A stretch of DNA of 64,000 nucleotides from Candidatus Cloacimonadota bacterium (GCA_012728875.1 JAAYEF010000011.1:62001-126000), one strand, 5' to 3'. Numbered from the stretch's first letter, positions 33,543-42,921 are shown. The notes: a model not told the origin generated them from the letters alone. A program made the numbers and translations.

Positions 33543-34112
33543 TTAGTCCTCGCTGTTTTGATAGTCTTTCAGGATTTTAACATTGCGCGGGTCGATCTTC
33601 AGGCGCACAGCCTGGCGCAAAATATCGACCTGAAGGTTCACCTCGTCAAGCTTGTCGTGGCTTTGAACCACGCCGGTCACGCCTTTGAGGGGACCCTTGG
33701 TGATTTCCACTTTCAAGCCCTGTGAGAGCCACTGTGTGCTTTCAAGCTCCACTTCCGGGCTTCGACTGAGACGGATATTGCTGAGTTCTTCCAGTAGCTG
33801 TTCCTGCTGGTTCACCCTGATGAAAGTTACCACATGGCCCGAATAGGTGAGGGTTTTGCGTTTTTGAGCATCCAAGATGCAGAAGATATAGCTGGGGAAC
33901 ATCGGTTTGGTAAAATTAACCACCCGACGTTGATAGACCCTTTTGCTGTCCATCTGGGGCAGGTAATATGAAATCTCATTGCGCCGGGCGTATTCCGCCA
34001 ATTTCTTTTCGCAGCGGGGCTTGGTGTGGATCACTTCCCAGCGTGAGCCTTCCGGCGCCGGGGCCAGTTCACCAAAAAGTTCGTCAATCAGGACGGGAGT
34101 GTGGCTTGCCAT
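33543..34112 (-). CDS. Specialised NusG paralogue (RfaH/UpxY-like transcription antiterminator)
   Basis: A 189-aa protein with a NusG N-terminal domain: WEVIHTKPRCEKKLAEYARR, ISYYLPQM, RVVNFTKPMFPSYIFC (the P(L/M)FPxYIF signature) and VTFIRVNQQEQLLEEL. A C-terminal KOW domain reads GLKVEITKGPLKGVTGVV. An N-terminal extension of about 23 residues is present. It contacts RNA polymerase and, in the RfaH/UpxY subgroup, lets it read through long polysaccharide operons. It sits directly upstream of the epimerase and ugd genes (3 bp), where UpxY-type regulators usually lie, which supports a dedicated rather than housekeeping NusG. Confidence 0.88.
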   Translation of the reverse strand: MASHTPVLIDELFGELAPAPEGSRWEVIHTKPRCEKKLAEYARRNEISYYLPQMDSKRVYQRRVVNFTKPMFPSYIFCILDAQKRKTLTYSGHVVTFIRVNQQEQLLEELSNIRLSRSPEVELESTQWLSQGLKVEITKGPLKGVTGVVQSHDKLDEVNLQVDILRQAVRLKIDPRNVKILKDYQNSED

Positions 34113-34118
34113 TGGGCT

Positions 34119-35522
34119 TCAATAGCGGTAGTGCTCAGGCTTGTAAGGACCTTCCAGAGGAACGTTGATATACTTTGCCTGAGCCGGAGTGAGGGCTGTG
34201 AGTTTCACTCCAAGCTTGTCCAGATGCAGCCTTGCCACTTCCTCGTCCAAGTGTTTGGGCAGGGTGTAAACCCCGATCTCATGATCATTCTGCCAAAGCG
34301 AAATCTGCGCCAAAACCTGATTTGTGAAGGAACAGCTCATCACGAATGAAGGGTGTCCGGTGGCGTTGCCCAGATTCACCAAGCGGCCTTCGGAAAGCAA
34401 AATGATGGCGCGCCCTGAGGGCAGGTTGATCTTGTCCACCTGGGGTTTGATGTTTTCACGGGTGACGCCGTCTGTGGCAAGCAGGGCATCCACCTGGATT
34501 TCGTTGTCGAAGTGGCCGATGTTGCAGACGATGGCGTTGTTTTTCATCTGGAGCATGTGTTCCACACGGATCACATCGCAGTTTCCAGTGGCGGTCACAA
34601 AGATGTCCGCCTCCTCGAGCATGGCTTCAACCGAGTTCACCTCATAGCCTTCCATGGCAGCTTGCAAAGCGCAGATGGGGTCGATCTCACTGACCACGAC
34701 CCGGGCACCGAACCCGCGCATGGACTGGGCGCAGCCTTTGCCAACGTCTCCAAAACCGCAAACCATCACCACTTTTCCGGCAACCATCACATCCGTTCCA
34801 CGCTTGATGCCGTCTGCCAGGGATTCGCGGCAGCCATAGAGGTTGTCAAACTTGGATTTGGTGACGGAATCGTTCACATTAATGGCTGGAAAGGGCAGGC
34901 CGCCGTCGGAAAGTATTTGGTAGAGCCGGTGCACTCCGGTGGTGGTTTCTTCGCTCACGCCGCGGAGCTTTTTGGCGATGCGCTGCCACTTCTGGGGGTC
35001 CTTGGCAAGTTCACGAATCAGAAGTTCCTGAACCAGAAGCATTTCCCGGTTTTCAGCCGTGGCTTGGGGAAGTTTCCCCGTCTCGGCGAATTCTTTTTCC
35101 AGGCGTGCTCCTTCCAAAATCATGAGAGTGGCGTCTCCCCCATCGTCAACGATCATATCCGGTCCGTCATCCCGCCAGGAAAGCGCATGGAGAGTGCATT
35201 CCCAGTATTCCTGCTGGGTTTCGCCCTTCCAGGCAAAAACCGGGATGCCTCCAGCCGCAATTGCCGCTGCGGCGTGGTCCTGCGTGGAAAAGATGTTGCA
35301 GCTTGCCCAGCGCACCTGTGCGCCAAGCTGGATGAGGGTTTCGATGAGGACGGCTGTTTGCACCGTCATGTGGAGGCTTCCGGTGATGCGGGCGCCCTCT
35401 AGGGGTTTGCTGTTTGCATATTTTTCGCGCAAAGCCATCAAACCGGGCATTTCCGCTTCCGCAAGCTCAATTTCCCGCCGTCCGAAACCGGCAAGATTAA
35501 TATCGGCAATCTTGTAGTCCAT
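34119..35522 (-). CDS. ahcY: Adenosylhomocysteinase
   Basis: A 467-aa S-adenosylhomocysteine hydrolase, splitting SAH into adenosine and homocysteine to sustain methylation. Motifs: [110 protein letters not shown] (NAD site), [18 protein letters not shown], and the C-terminal [24 protein letters not shown]. Full length. A strong ribosome-binding site (AAAGGAGG) lies 6 nt upstream. It is followed 6 bp later by the NusG-like gene and preceded by the pnp terminator. Confidence 0.97.
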   Translation of the reverse strand: MDYKIADINLAGFGRREIELAEAEMPGLMALREKYANSKPLEGARITGSLHMTVQTAVLIETLIQLGAQVRWASCNIFSTQDHAAAAIAAGGIPVFAWKGETQQEYWECTLHALSWRDDGPDMIVDDGGDATLMILEGARLEKEFAETGKLPQATAENREMLLVQELLIRELAKDPQKWQRIAKKLRGVSEETTTGVHRLYQILSDGGLPFPAINVNDSVTKSKFDNLYGCRESLADGIKRGTDVMVAGKVVMVCGFGDVGKGCAQSMRGFGARVVVSEIDPICALQAAMEGYEVNSVEAMLEEADIFVTATGNCDVIRVEHMLQMKNNAIVCNIGHFDNEIQVDALLATDGVTRENIKPQVDKINLPSGRAIILLSEGRLVNLGNATGHPSFVMSCSFTNQVLAQISLWQNDHEIGVYTLPKHLDEEVARLHLDKLGVKLTALTPAQAKYINVPLEGPYKPEHYRY

Positions 35523-35539
35523 CAGGTCCTCCTTTGGGA

Positions 35540-35575
35540 GAAAAGACCGGGCTCAGCTTGGATAGCGGAGCCCGG
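35540..35575 (-). terminator. Rho-independent terminator after pnp
   Basis: On the minus strand CCGGGCTC (35568-35575) pairs with GAGCCCGG (35547-35554), followed by TCTTTTCT. It separates pnp from ahcY. Confidence 0.85.
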
Positions 35576-35590
35576 CAAGGGTTGAATCTA

Positions 35591-37822
35591 TTATCTTCTG
35601 CGGAATCCGCCGCTATCATTGCTGCGTCCGCCGGAGCGACGGTCGTTGCGGCCACGATCGTTGCGGTCATCACGGCGCTGGGGTCTTTCATGTTTGGGAG
35701 CGTTGGGGTCCGGTTCAGGATTTCCCTCCACGCCCTTCATGGTGAGCGCCAGTTTTCCTTTGTCCATGCCCAGGGATTTCACATGGACCACGTCGCCCAG
35801 CTTGACCATATCTTCAGGATGGCCGATGCGCGAAGTGTGCATCTGGGAAACGTGCACCATTCCTTCCTTGGCGCCGTTGAGGATCTTCACAAAAACGCCA
35901 TAGGGCTCGATGCGGGTGACCGGGCCTTCAAAAAGCTCGCCCACTTCGGGATCGATGGCGATGCCTTTGATCTTTTCCATGGCCTTGGTGATGGAAGCCT
36001 TGTCTGGAGACAGGATGCGCACGGTGCCGTCGTCTTCGATGTCGATCTGCACCTGGCATTCCTCGATGATGGATTTGATCATCTTTCCGCTCGGTCCTAT
36101 CACTTCGCCGATTTTATCCACGGGAATCTTGAAAGCTTCGATGCGCGGTGCGCTGGGCGCCAGATCTTCCCTGGGTTCGGAGATCACGGCATGCATTTTG
36201 TCCAAAATGGACAGCCTTGCCGCCTTCGCCTTGTCCAGAGCGATGCGCATGATGTCTTTGGTGATGCCTTCAATCTTGATATCCATCTGCATGGCGGTGA
36301 TGCCCTGACGGGTTCCGGCACACTTGAAATCCATGTCGCCCAGGTGGTCTTCCAAGCCCATGATGTCTGTGAGCACCACGTATTTGTCGTCTTCCATGAT
36401 GAGCCCGTTTGCAATTCCAGCCACGGGAGCCTTGATGGGCACGCCGCCAGCCATCATTGCCAAACAGCCGCTGCAGATGGACGCCATGGATGAGGAACCG
36501 TTGGATTCCAGGGTGTCTGCCACAATGCGCATGGTGTATGGGAAAACCTCACGGTCGGGCAAAACGGCTGTGAGCGCGCGTTCGGCAAGGTTTCCATGAC
36601 CCAGCTCGCGACGTCCCACGGGACCCATTCTGCCGGCTTCGCCAACGCTGAAGGGCGGGAAATTATAGTGCAGATAGAAGGTTTTCTTATACTCCTCTTC
36701 CAAACCGTCGATCACCTGCTCGTCGCTTCCGCCGCCCAGGGTGACGGTTCCCAAAGATTGGGTTTCACCGCGGGTGAAAAGGGCGGAACCGTGAACCACG
36801 GGCAGAACGTCGATTTCGCAGGTGATGGGGCGAATGTCGTCCAAGCCGCGTCCATCCACGCGATGATGCTTGTGGAGGATGGAATCGCGCACCTGACGGC
36901 GAATCAGCTCTTCAAAAGCGGCTTTGTGCCACTTTTCCTTTTCGGCAAATTCCTCGTCCTTTTCATCCAGATATTCGGCAATCATCTCGGCTTCAGCGGC
37001 GTCAAAGGCGTCCTGACGTTCCTGTTTGCCATAAATCACGGCGGATTCGCCAATCCGGGCACCATATCCAGCTTCAACGCGAGCCATGATCTCTTCCGGA
37101 ATGCCGAGCAATTTCACTTCCACCTTCTCTTTGCCGACTTCCGTCTGCATATCAAGCTGGAGGGCGCAAAGCTTTTTGATTTCTTCGTGGCCGGTGTAAA
37201 CTGCGTCCAGCATGGTTTCTTCGTTCAATTCCAAGGCGGAGGATTCAATCATCACCACCGAGGTCTCGGAAGCGGCAACGTCCAGGTTCATCTTGGAAGA
37301 GCCGTTCATCTGGCTTTGGAGGGGGTTCACCACCAGTTCGTCATCCACATAGCCCACTTTCACTCCCGCAATGGGACCGTGGAAAGGGATGTCTGAAATG
37401 GTGAGCGCCAGCGAGGCTCCGAAGACGCCAAGCGCACTGGGGTCGTTTTCGCCGTCGTAGGAAAGCACATTGAGCACAACGTGCACCTGATTGCGAAATC
37501 CATCTGGAAAGAGGGGGCGTATGCTGCGATCGATCACACGGGCGGAAAGCGTGGCGTCTGTGGTGGGACGTGCTTCGCGTTTGAAAAAACCGCCGGGGAT
37601 CTTGCCGCTGGCATACATTTTTTCGATATAGTCCACGGTGAGGGGGAAGAAATCCTGATTTTCCACAGGCTCTTTGCTCATGGTGGCGGTAACAAGCACG
37701 GAGGTGTCACCATAGCGGATATACACGCTGCCGTTGGCTTGTTTTGCCATGCGACCGGTTTCCACATAGAGGGGGCGACCGCAAAAGTCAAGCTCGCGCT
37801 TAACGATGTTGAAGTTATGCAT
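35591..37822 (-). CDS. pnp: Polyribonucleotide nucleotidyltransferase (PNPase)
   Basis: A 743-aa 3'-5' exoribonuclease that degrades RNA with phosphate. Domains in order: first RNase PH-like core ([31 protein letters not shown]), an all-helical linker, the second RNase PH core ([39 protein letters not shown], then the active-site [19 protein letters not shown] and [19 protein letters not shown]). A KH domain ([18 protein letters not shown]) and S1 domain ([15 protein letters not shown]) follow, ending in a basic, Arg/Asp/Gly-rich tail of about 40 residues. ATG 37822 is chosen because AAGGAG precedes it by 7-8 nt. The longer frame from 37906 runs through the leader hairpin. It lies after rpsO as in many bacteria. 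Confidence 0.97.
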   Translation of the reverse strand: MHNFNIVKRELDFCGRPLYVETGRMAKQANGSVYIRYGDTSVLVTATMSKEPVENQDFFPLTVDYIEKMYASGKIPGGFFKREARPTTDATLSARVIDRSIRPLFPDGFRNQVHVVLNVLSYDGENDPSALGVFGASLALTISDIPFHGPIAGVKVGYVDDELVVNPLQSQMNGSSKMNLDVAASETSVVMIESSALELNEETMLDAVYTGHEEIKKLCALQLDMQTEVGKEKVEVKLLGIPEEIMARVEAGYGARIGESAVIYGKQERQDAFDAAEAEMIAEYLDEKDEEFAEKEKWHKAAFEELIRRQVRDSILHKHHRVDGRGLDDIRPITCEIDVLPVVHGSALFTRGETQSLGTVTLGGGSDEQVIDGLEEEYKKTFYLHYNFPPFSVGEAGRMGPVGRRELGHGNLAERALTAVLPDREVFPYTMRIVADTLESNGSSSMASICSGCLAMMAGGVPIKAPVAGIANGLIMEDDKYVVLTDIMGLEDHLGDMDFKCAGTRQGITAMQMDIKIEGITKDIMRIALDKAKAARLSILDKMHAVISEPREDLAPSAPRIEAFKIPVDKIGEVIGPSGKMIKSIIEECQVQIDIEDDGTVRILSPDKASITKAMEKIKGIAIDPEVGELFEGPVTRIEPYGVFVKILNGAKEGMVHVSQMHTSRIGHPEDMVKLGDVVHVKSLGMDKGKLALTMKGVEGNPEPDPNAPKHERPQRRDDRNDRGRNDRRSGGRSNDSGGFRRR

Positions 37823-37843
37823 TAACTTCTCCTTTTTTTTGTT

Positions 37844-37916
37844 CCGGGGGAGAAGAAGCAATAGGCTGAAAACTGCCTGGACCAAAGCCTTCAGCTTATT
37901 GCTCATGCTCCCCTGG
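37844..37916 (-). promoter_or_regulatory. Long hairpin in the pnp leader, candidate RNase III/autoregulation site
   Basis: Between rpsO and pnp, 37857-37870 pairs with 37890-37903 (14 bp with one G-U). After a symmetric 4/4 internal loop, 37844-37852 pairs with 37908-37916 (8 of 9). On the minus strand it ends 21 nt before the pnp start codon. E. coli pnp has a comparable leader stem that RNase III cuts for PNPase autoregulation; the same use here is inferred. Confidence 0.65.
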
Positions 37917-37961
37917 AGATTGATGTGTGTATTGCCCGAATTTACAGCCTCGGGCGCCTTA

Positions 37962-38007
37962 TAAAGTAAAAGGCGGATCCACGCCGCAAACCGGGCAGAT
38001 CCACCTT
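37962..38007 (-). terminator. Probable terminator/attenuator after rpsO
   Basis: On the minus strand AAGGTGGATC (38007-37998) pairs with GATCCGCCTT (37979-37970) with one mismatch, followed by TTTACTTTAT. The T-tract is imperfect, so partial read-through into pnp is likely. Confidence 0.55.
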
Positions 38008-38029
38008 GTTCAAGTTATCTTGGCGGGGT

Positions 38030-38299
38030 TTATCTCCGGATTTCAAGCGCCTTGATCACTTCACGGTAGCGATTGATGTCTTTCCGTTTCAGATAATCAA
38101 GCAGGCGCCTTCTTTGCCCGATCAGTTTCAACAGGCCGCGCCTTGTGCTGAAGTCCTTCTTGTGCTCTTTCAGGTGTTCGGTGATGTCTTTGATCCGACG
38201 TGTGAGCAAAGCAATCTGGACTTCCGGCGAGCCGGTGTCTGATTCATGGAGTTTAAACTCTGCCATGATAGCCGTTTTGGCCGCAGGGTCAAGTGCCAT
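38030..38299 (-). CDS. rpsO: 30S ribosomal protein S15
   Basis: An 89-aa S15, binding 16S rRNA early in 30S assembly. The sequence carries [20 protein letters not shown], then [40 protein letters not shown] and [20 protein letters not shown], the standard S15 signature at full length. GGAG lies 6-9 nt upstream of the ATG. rpsO-pnp order is conserved in many bacteria. Confidence 0.98.
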   Translation of the reverse strand: MALDPAAKTAIMAEFKLHESDTGSPEVQIALLTRRIKDITEHLKEHKKDFSTRRGLLKLIGQRRRLLDYLKRKDINRYREVIKALEIRR

Positions 38300-38374
38300 T
38301 GTATTCTCCTATGGAATTTTGTGTCAGTTTTTTATGATGCAGGGTTCTGTCCAGCTTTTTTTCCCCAACCAAGG

Positions 38375-39322
38375 TCAAAGCGTGATGCGCGTGCCGGTTT
38401 TGCCGGCGAAGGCGTCCACAATGCGCTCGATGGAGGTGATGAGAACTTCACTCCCGCCGCGTTCAAGGAAGTTTATGGCAGCCTTGATCTTGGGACCCAT
38501 GCTCCCCGGGGGAAACTGCCCTTCATCAAAAAAAGTCTGCGCTTCCCTGACGGTGAGCGTGTCCAGATCCCGCTGGCTTGGTTTGCCATAGTCCAGCGCC
38601 ACTTTGTCCACCCCGGTGAGAATCACGAAGAGGTCAGCCTCGATGTTCAAAGCCAAAAGTGCGCTGGCAAAGTCTTTGTCGATCACGGCGTCAATTCCCT
38701 GCAGGCTGCCATCTTCCTTGGTGTAAACCGGGATTCCGCCGCCGCCAACCGCAATCACGATATCGCCGCTCTGAACCAATTCGCGGATGCTTTGTGCGGG
38801 GATGATCCTTTTGGGCAGAGGTGAGGGAACCACCCGGCGCCAGCCTTTGCCGGAATCCTCGCGAAGTGTCCAACCCAGGCTCTGCCTAAGTTCTTCGGCT
38901 TCCTGGGCGCTGTAATAGGTGCTGCCCACAAACTTGCTGGGGTTGGTCATGCTGGGGTCGTTTTTATCCACCTCAACCTGCGAAAGTATGCTCACCACCC
39001 GTTTTTCCAAGCCATGCTCCAAAAGACAGTTTTGCAGGCTTTGTTCGATCATGTAGCCCATCGAGCCTTCCGTGGCGGCGTTCAAAACCCCCAGTGGCAG
39101 GGCTGCGATGCCTTCTTTTTCTCCGGCTTCCTGCTGGAGCAGAAAATTGCCCACCTGCGGACCGTTGCCGTGGGTGATGGCAAGCCGGTAGCCTTGGCGA
39201 ATCAGTTCCACAACTCCGTCCAGGGAGTCGCGGGTGTTTTTGAATTGCTGGGAAGCCGTTCCCTTTTGGCCGGCTTTGATGATGGCGTTTCCGCCCAGGG
39301 CAAGTACCGCTGTTTTAGCCAA
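38375..39322 (-). CDS. arcC: Carbamate kinase
   Basis: A 315-aa amino-acid-kinase-family enzyme making ATP from carbamoyl phosphate and ADP, or the reverse. Motifs: AVLALGGNAIIKAG, AITHGNGPQVGNFLLQQE, MGYMIEQSLQN, SQVEVDKNDPSMTNPSKFVG, GWRRVVPSPLPKRI, VIAVGGGGIPVY, AVIDKDFASALLA, LTGVDKVALDYGKP and FPPGSMGPKIKAAINFL. I chose TTG 39322 (reading MAKTAVLAL) because AGAGGAAAC lies right before it and the length then equals the family norm. The ATG at 39367 lies inside the upstream terminator hairpin. No ornithine carbamoyltransferase or arginine deiminase is nearby; its neighbour is the cyclic-2,3-DPG-synthase-like gene. Confidence 0.95.
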   Translation of the reverse strand: MAKTAVLALGGNAIIKAGQKGTASQQFKNTRDSLDGVVELIRQGYRLAITHGNGPQVGNFLLQQEAGEKEGIAALPLGVLNAATEGSMGYMIEQSLQNCLLEHGLEKRVVSILSQVEVDKNDPSMTNPSKFVGSTYYSAQEAEELRQSLGWTLREDSGKGWRRVVPSPLPKRIIPAQSIRELVQSGDIVIAVGGGGIPVYTKEDGSLQGIDAVIDKDFASALLALNIEADLFVILTGVDKVALDYGKPSQRDLDTLTVREAQTFFDEGQFPPGSMGPKIKAAINFLERGGSEVLITSIERIVDAFAGKTGTRITL

Positions 39323-39332
39323 GTTTCCTCTT

Positions 39333-39365
39333 TTAAAAATAGGGGCAGAACTTGCGGTCTGCCCC
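39333..39365 (-). terminator. Rho-independent terminator between the GTPase gene and arcC
   Basis: On the minus strand GGGGCAGA (39365-39358) pairs with TCTGCCCC (39349-39342), followed by TATTTTTAAAA. It lies only 11 bp before the TTG start of arcC, so arcC expression would depend on read-through or on this structure. Confidence 0.8.
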
Positions 39366-39393
39366 ATATTTTATTTCATCTTGTGATTTTGGT

Positions 39394-40707
39394 TTAGAAA
39401 TCTTCAAGCAGTTCGGCCAGGGTGGGATGTCCAATTTCCTGGAGATCGTAGCTCACCTGGCAGGCGGGGTGCTTGATGTTTACGATGCGACGCAGGTCGA
39501 TGGGAGTGGCAATCACCACGCCGTCACATTCGGTGGCGTTGATGGTGGTTTCCAAGTCCTTGACTTGCTGTTCGCTGTAGCCCATGGCGGGAAGCAAATC
39601 GCCGATTTCAGGATATTTTTCAAAGGTTTCGGCAATCTCTCCAACCGCGTAAGGACGGGGGTCCACAAACTCGGCTGCGCCATATTTTTCCGCGGCAACC
39701 ATTCCAGCGCCGTAAGGCATGTTTCCGTGGGTGAGGGTGGGACCGTCTTCCACGACCAAGACTCTTTTGCCGGCGATGATTTCGGTTTTATCCACTGTAA
39801 GCGGAGAAGCTGCGTCCACGATCTTGGCCTTGGGGTTGATGGCGCGAACGTTTTCACGAACTTCGGTGATGCCATCGAGGTCGGCACTGTCGATTTTGTT
39901 GATCACAACCACGTCGGCAAGGAGGATATTGGTTTCGCCGGGGTAGTAGGAAATCTCGTCACCGGGGCGATGGGGGTCTGCCACCACCACGTTGAGCTGC
40001 TTGTCCGAGCAATAGAAAGGAATGTCGTTGTTTCCGCCGTCCCAGATGATCACGTCGGCTTCTTTTTCCGCTTCACGCAGGATGGCTTCATAGTCCACAC
40101 CGGCGTAGATCACGCTGTTCATCATGATATGCGGCTCATATTCTTCCATTTCTTCAATGGTGCAGTTGTGTTTTTTCAGGTCTTCAATTTCGGCAAAGCG
40201 TTGAACTTTCTGTTTCACAAGGTCGCCATAGGGCATGGGGTGGCGAATGGAAACAACTTTGCGTCCCTTGGCTTTGAGAGCTTCGATGATGGTGCGGGTG
40301 GTCTGGGATTTTCCACAACCGGTGCGCACCGCGCAAACCGTGATGAGCGGCTTGTCCGTCTTGATCATCGTGGATTTTGTGCCCATCAGCATAAAGTCAG
40401 CACCAGCGGCGTTGACCAGGGAAGCTTTGTGCATCACGTCGTCATAGAGGAGGTCACTGTAGGAAAGCACAACCAAATCAACGTTATGCTTTTCGATCAG
40501 AGCTTTCAGCTCGGCTTCGGGAAGAATCTCAATCCCGTTGGGATAGAGCTTTCCAGCCAGTTCGGCGGGATATTTCTTGTCGTCGATCCCGGGGATCTGC
40601 GTGGCGGTGAAGGCCACGACATCATAATCCTCATTGTCGCGGAAGTAGACGTTGAAATTGTGGAAATCTCTGCCTGCGGCTCCCATGATGATTACTTTAC
40701 GTTTCAT
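39394..40707 (-). CDS. Cyclic 2,3-diphosphoglycerate synthetase-like P-loop protein
   Basis: A 437-aa protein of the family that includes archaeal cyclic 2,3-diphosphoglycerate synthetase. It opens MKRKVIIMGAAGRDFHNFNV, continues with YDVVAFTATQIPGI, DLVVLSYSDLLYDDVM, a Walker A as TVCAVRTGCGKSQTTR (about 130-145), the Walker B-like VIIWDGGNNDIPFY, VVADPHRPG and VVINKIDSAD (GTPase-like NKxD), then VVEDGPTLTHGNMPYGAG. Bacterial members are often found next to carbamate kinase, as here, and their real substrate is unsettled. ATG 40707 is preferred, since AAGGAG lies 6-7 nt upstream; the frame from 40794 adds an unlikely leader. A CTTGACG box at 40770-40776 may be the promoter. Confidence 0.85.
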   Translation of the reverse strand: MKRKVIIMGAAGRDFHNFNVYFRDNEDYDVVAFTATQIPGIDDKKYPAELAGKLYPNGIEILPEAELKALIEKHNVDLVVLSYSDLLYDDVMHKASLVNAAGADFMLMGTKSTMIKTDKPLITVCAVRTGCGKSQTTRTIIEALKAKGRKVVSIRHPMPYGDLVKQKVQRFAEIEDLKKHNCTIEEMEEYEPHIMMNSVIYAGVDYEAILREAEKEADVIIWDGGNNDIPFYCSDKQLNVVVADPHRPGDEISYYPGETNILLADVVVINKIDSADLDGITEVRENVRAINPKAKIVDAASPLTVDKTEIIAGKRVLVVEDGPTLTHGNMPYGAGMVAAEKYGAAEFVDPRPYAVGEIAETFEKYPEIGDLLPAMGYSEQQVKDLETTINATECDGVVIATPIDLRRIVNIKHPACQVSYDLQEIGHPTLAELLEDF

Positions 40708-41141
40708 GTTTTTCTCCTTATTATATGTAAATTTCTCTATTAGAGGCAGAATTTTGGAGGCGGTATTCACGTCAAGGGAAAACTTTTGCCTCAAATATCA
40801 ATGGGACCTCTCAAAAAAGGCTGACCCAAGCCCCAAGCTCAATCTGCTTTGCTTCGCCGAACCAATAAAATGGGAGATGAGAAACCGGCAGCTTTTCTTT
40901 AGACGATGCTGAGAGCTATCTTGATGATTGATATTGAGTTGAGGGAAAGCCATGCCATTTTTTACCAAACCCGAACCATGATGAAAAAACCCTGTGGAAA
41001 TTTGTGAACAAACGCCACAAGAACTGCAAGCATCAGGCTTTGGTGCCCAAACCAAGGAAAGCTGAGACCGAGAAAAGTCTTGACGAAATATCGGATGGAT
41101 TAAGATTTGACCAAACAGACTATGTATTAAAGGAGTTTCCC
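40708..41141. other. Divergent intergenic region
   Basis: About 430 bp between the minus-strand GTPase gene and the plus-strand secreted orphan. Seen: CTTGACG (minus) at 40770-40776 for the former, and CTTGACG (plus) at 41079-41085 with TAAGAT 15 bp on for the latter. No gene is recognisable between them. Confidence 0.4.
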
Positions 41142-41819
41142 ATGCGCAGATCATTTTTGCTTTTTGCCATCCTTCTGCTCGCGAGCCTGCTTGCGGCGCA
41201 GGAAAGCCCTGCTGCATTGAGATTTAAACTCTTGGAAGCCAATGAATATGAACTGGATATGTTCTATTCCACAGAGCTTCGACGTCTGTATATGCAAGTC
41301 GATTTTGAAATTCCCAAATCCCAGCTCAACCCCGAATTCTACCATGGCATTTTCCTTCACAAGGACGCGCAGATACAGGCGATATCGGTCTCAGGCAAAC
41401 CCGAAAATCTCTATTGGGTCACCGATCTGGTGGCAGAACATTTTGAACCCACGCTTCCCCAGCCCGAATTGCTGGTTTGGAACAGCCCTGTCAGGTTTTT
41501 TGGAATCCATCTGGACCACTTCGCGGAGTATTCAAGCCTCACGAAGTTCAAAATCTGGTATAGCATCGACCTTCCCACCTTCGAGCTCGATGGAGCGAAC
41601 AAGCTCAGCACAGGCCTGGACGCCCGTGAGTATTGGTTTCCGCACAATCTTTACCGCGATGCCAATGTCAAGCTCACCCTCGTCACCACGCCCTATATGA
41701 AGCTGCACCTGGGAAACAGCGTTGCCACCTCGGTGGACAGGCAGTATTCCCGCACCCATACATTCACATACACAGACAGTCCCTTGAAGCCAAGCGGCTT
41801 TCGGCTGATACGGGATTGA
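41142..41819 (+). CDS. Exported protein resembling an isolated M1-aminopeptidase N-terminal domain
   Basis: A 225-aa protein with a signal peptide (about 1-19, RRSFLLFAILLLASLLAAQE). The rest is predicted beta-rich. Near residues 175-205 it reads GLDAREYWFPHNLYRDANVK, then LTLVTTPYMKLHLGNSV, which recalls the 'xxWxPxxDxPxxKAxFxLxVxxPxxxxxxSNG' stretch of M1 metallopeptidase N-terminal domains. No HEXXH peptidase motif follows, because the protein ends there. The assignment is therefore only a fold guess; otherwise it is a hypothetical exported protein. The start at 41142 has AAAGGAG 7 nt upstream. The stop codon directly abuts the tRNA-Thr gene, with no spacer. Confidence 0.6.
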   Translation: MRRSFLLFAILLLASLLAAQESPAALRFKLLEANEYELDMFYSTELRRLYMQVDFEIPKSQLNPEFYHGIFLHKDAQIQAISVSGKPENLYWVTDLVAEHFEPTLPQPELLVWNSPVRFFGIHLDHFAEYSSLTKFKIWYSIDLPTFELDGANKLSTGLDAREYWFPHNLYRDANVKLTLVTTPYMKLHLGNSVATSVDRQYSRTHTFTYTDSPLKPSGFRLIRD

Positions 41820-41895
<76 letters not shown>

Positions 41896-41904
41896 GAACT
41901 CTGG

Positions 41905-41944
41905 GCCCGGCTTGGAAACACATTTCACCCAGCCGGGCTTTTTT
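41905..41944 (+). terminator. Rho-independent terminator after tRNA-Thr
   Basis: GCCCGGCT (41905-41912) pairs with AGCCGGGC (41931-41938), followed by TTTTTT. Confidence 0.93.
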
Positions 41945-41946
41945 GC

Positions 41947-41975
41947 TTGACAAGATAGGCAATGGCAATTAAATT
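41947..41975 (+). promoter_or_regulatory. Promoter of the lipoprotein gene
   Basis: TTGACA (41947-41952), 17-bp spacer, TAAATT (41970-41975), starting three bases after the preceding terminator and about 70 bp before the lipoprotein ATG. Confidence 0.65.
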
Positions 41976-42045
41976 ATCCAAAAAGTAAACGACGGCTCGA
42001 TTGCCGTTAAAAAACAACAAAGCTTAAAATAAAAGGAGAACGGTT

Positions 42046-42828
42046 ATGAAAAACCTAATTCGTGTCATGTTGCTTCTGGTCATCGGCATCTCGGTGTTTA
42101 TGGTGACATCATGCTCAAAAACAACGGAGCCAAACTTTGAAGAGCCCATGATCTCTTCAACCCTTTGGGATTATGACAACGTTGTGTGGTTCGATCTGGA
42201 TTATGAGGAATCCGCCAAGGGAATCGCCCACGTTTACATTTGGATGAGCGCCAAAGGTGAAAACCCCAACACCACCCTCAAAATCGGAACCCAAACCATC
42301 AGCTTCGATTACGTCAACTCCTACACGGATGGAAAGGTCTATGGCGGCGGAGAATACAGCCTGAACACAGATCAGCCTGTCACCTACGAGATTAATAACG
42401 GTGGCAAAATCTACACCGGCTCCGTTTCCATCCTGCCCAAAAAAGTGGAAGTTTCCACCTGGCCGGATTTCAACCCCAGCAACAACTATTCGGTGAACTG
42501 GTCGATCGCGAAAGATCCCCAACTCAACGTTATTGCCGCCTATTTTGCCGGCAACAACAAAGTGGAGGAATATGCCCGTCAGATTCTTGGAACACAGAAG
42601 AACTATACTCTGCTCCAATCCACCTGGGCACAGTATGCCCCTCTCAACTATTTTGAATTCGGCATCAACTCCATCGGCTATGAAAGGCTGAACAAAAAGA
42701 AAGTTTTGATCGCTGGAGTGAGCAGTGCCTGGACTTGGTGGGACAGCAACCCTGAAAAAGGTTCCAAAACCCCCAAAGCCCAGCCCTTCCGTTTCTTCGA
42801 CCAAGTTATCGAAGACATTACCAAATAA
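42046..42828 (+). CDS. Lipoprotein of unknown function
   Basis: A 260-aa protein with a lipoprotein signal: MKNLIRVMLLLVIGISVFM then VTSC, so Cys24 would be lipidated (VTS/C lipobox) and followed by SKTTEP. The mature part is predominantly beta, with aromatic and Gly residues (DGKVYGGGEYSLNTDQPV, NGGKIYTGSVSILPKK), suggesting Ig-like folds, then a mixed C-terminal region with AWTWWDSNPEKGSKTPK. I recognise no catalytic motif or named family. GGAG lies upstream. It is a single-gene unit between its own promoter and terminator. Confidence 0.8.
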   Translation: MKNLIRVMLLLVIGISVFMVTSCSKTTEPNFEEPMISSTLWDYDNVVWFDLDYEESAKGIAHVYIWMSAKGENPNTTLKIGTQTISFDYVNSYTDGKVYGGGEYSLNTDQPVTYEINNGGKIYTGSVSILPKKVEVSTWPDFNPSNNYSVNWSIAKDPQLNVIAAYFAGNNKVEEYARQILGTQKNYTLLQSTWAQYAPLNYFEFGINSIGYERLNKKKVLIAGVSSAWTWWDSNPEKGSKTPKAQPFRFFDQVIEDITK

Positions 42829-42854
42829 TTTTGCCTCAAACCAGGCATGAATTG

Positions 42855-42885
42855 GGGCCTGCTTTTAATTGCAGGCCCTTTTTTT
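42855..42885 (+). terminator. Rho-independent terminator after the lipoprotein gene
   Basis: GGGCCTGC pairs with GCAGGCCC (42871-42878) around a TTTTAATT loop, followed by TTTTTTT. Confidence 0.92.
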
Positions 42886-42921
42886 GAACCTTTTTTTACC
42901 AACCGGATTTAAAAACCATAC

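Noticed and set aside
37822-37906. N-terminal extension of PNPase (MSNKLKALVQAVFSLLLL...)
   Set aside because: Encoded by the leader hairpin itself; a good ribosome-binding site precedes the later ATG at 37822, and PNPase families start there.
38375-39367. ATG start of carbamate kinase at 39367
   Set aside because: The first 15 codons fall inside a terminator hairpin; TTG 39322 has AGAGGA just upstream and gives the normal family length.
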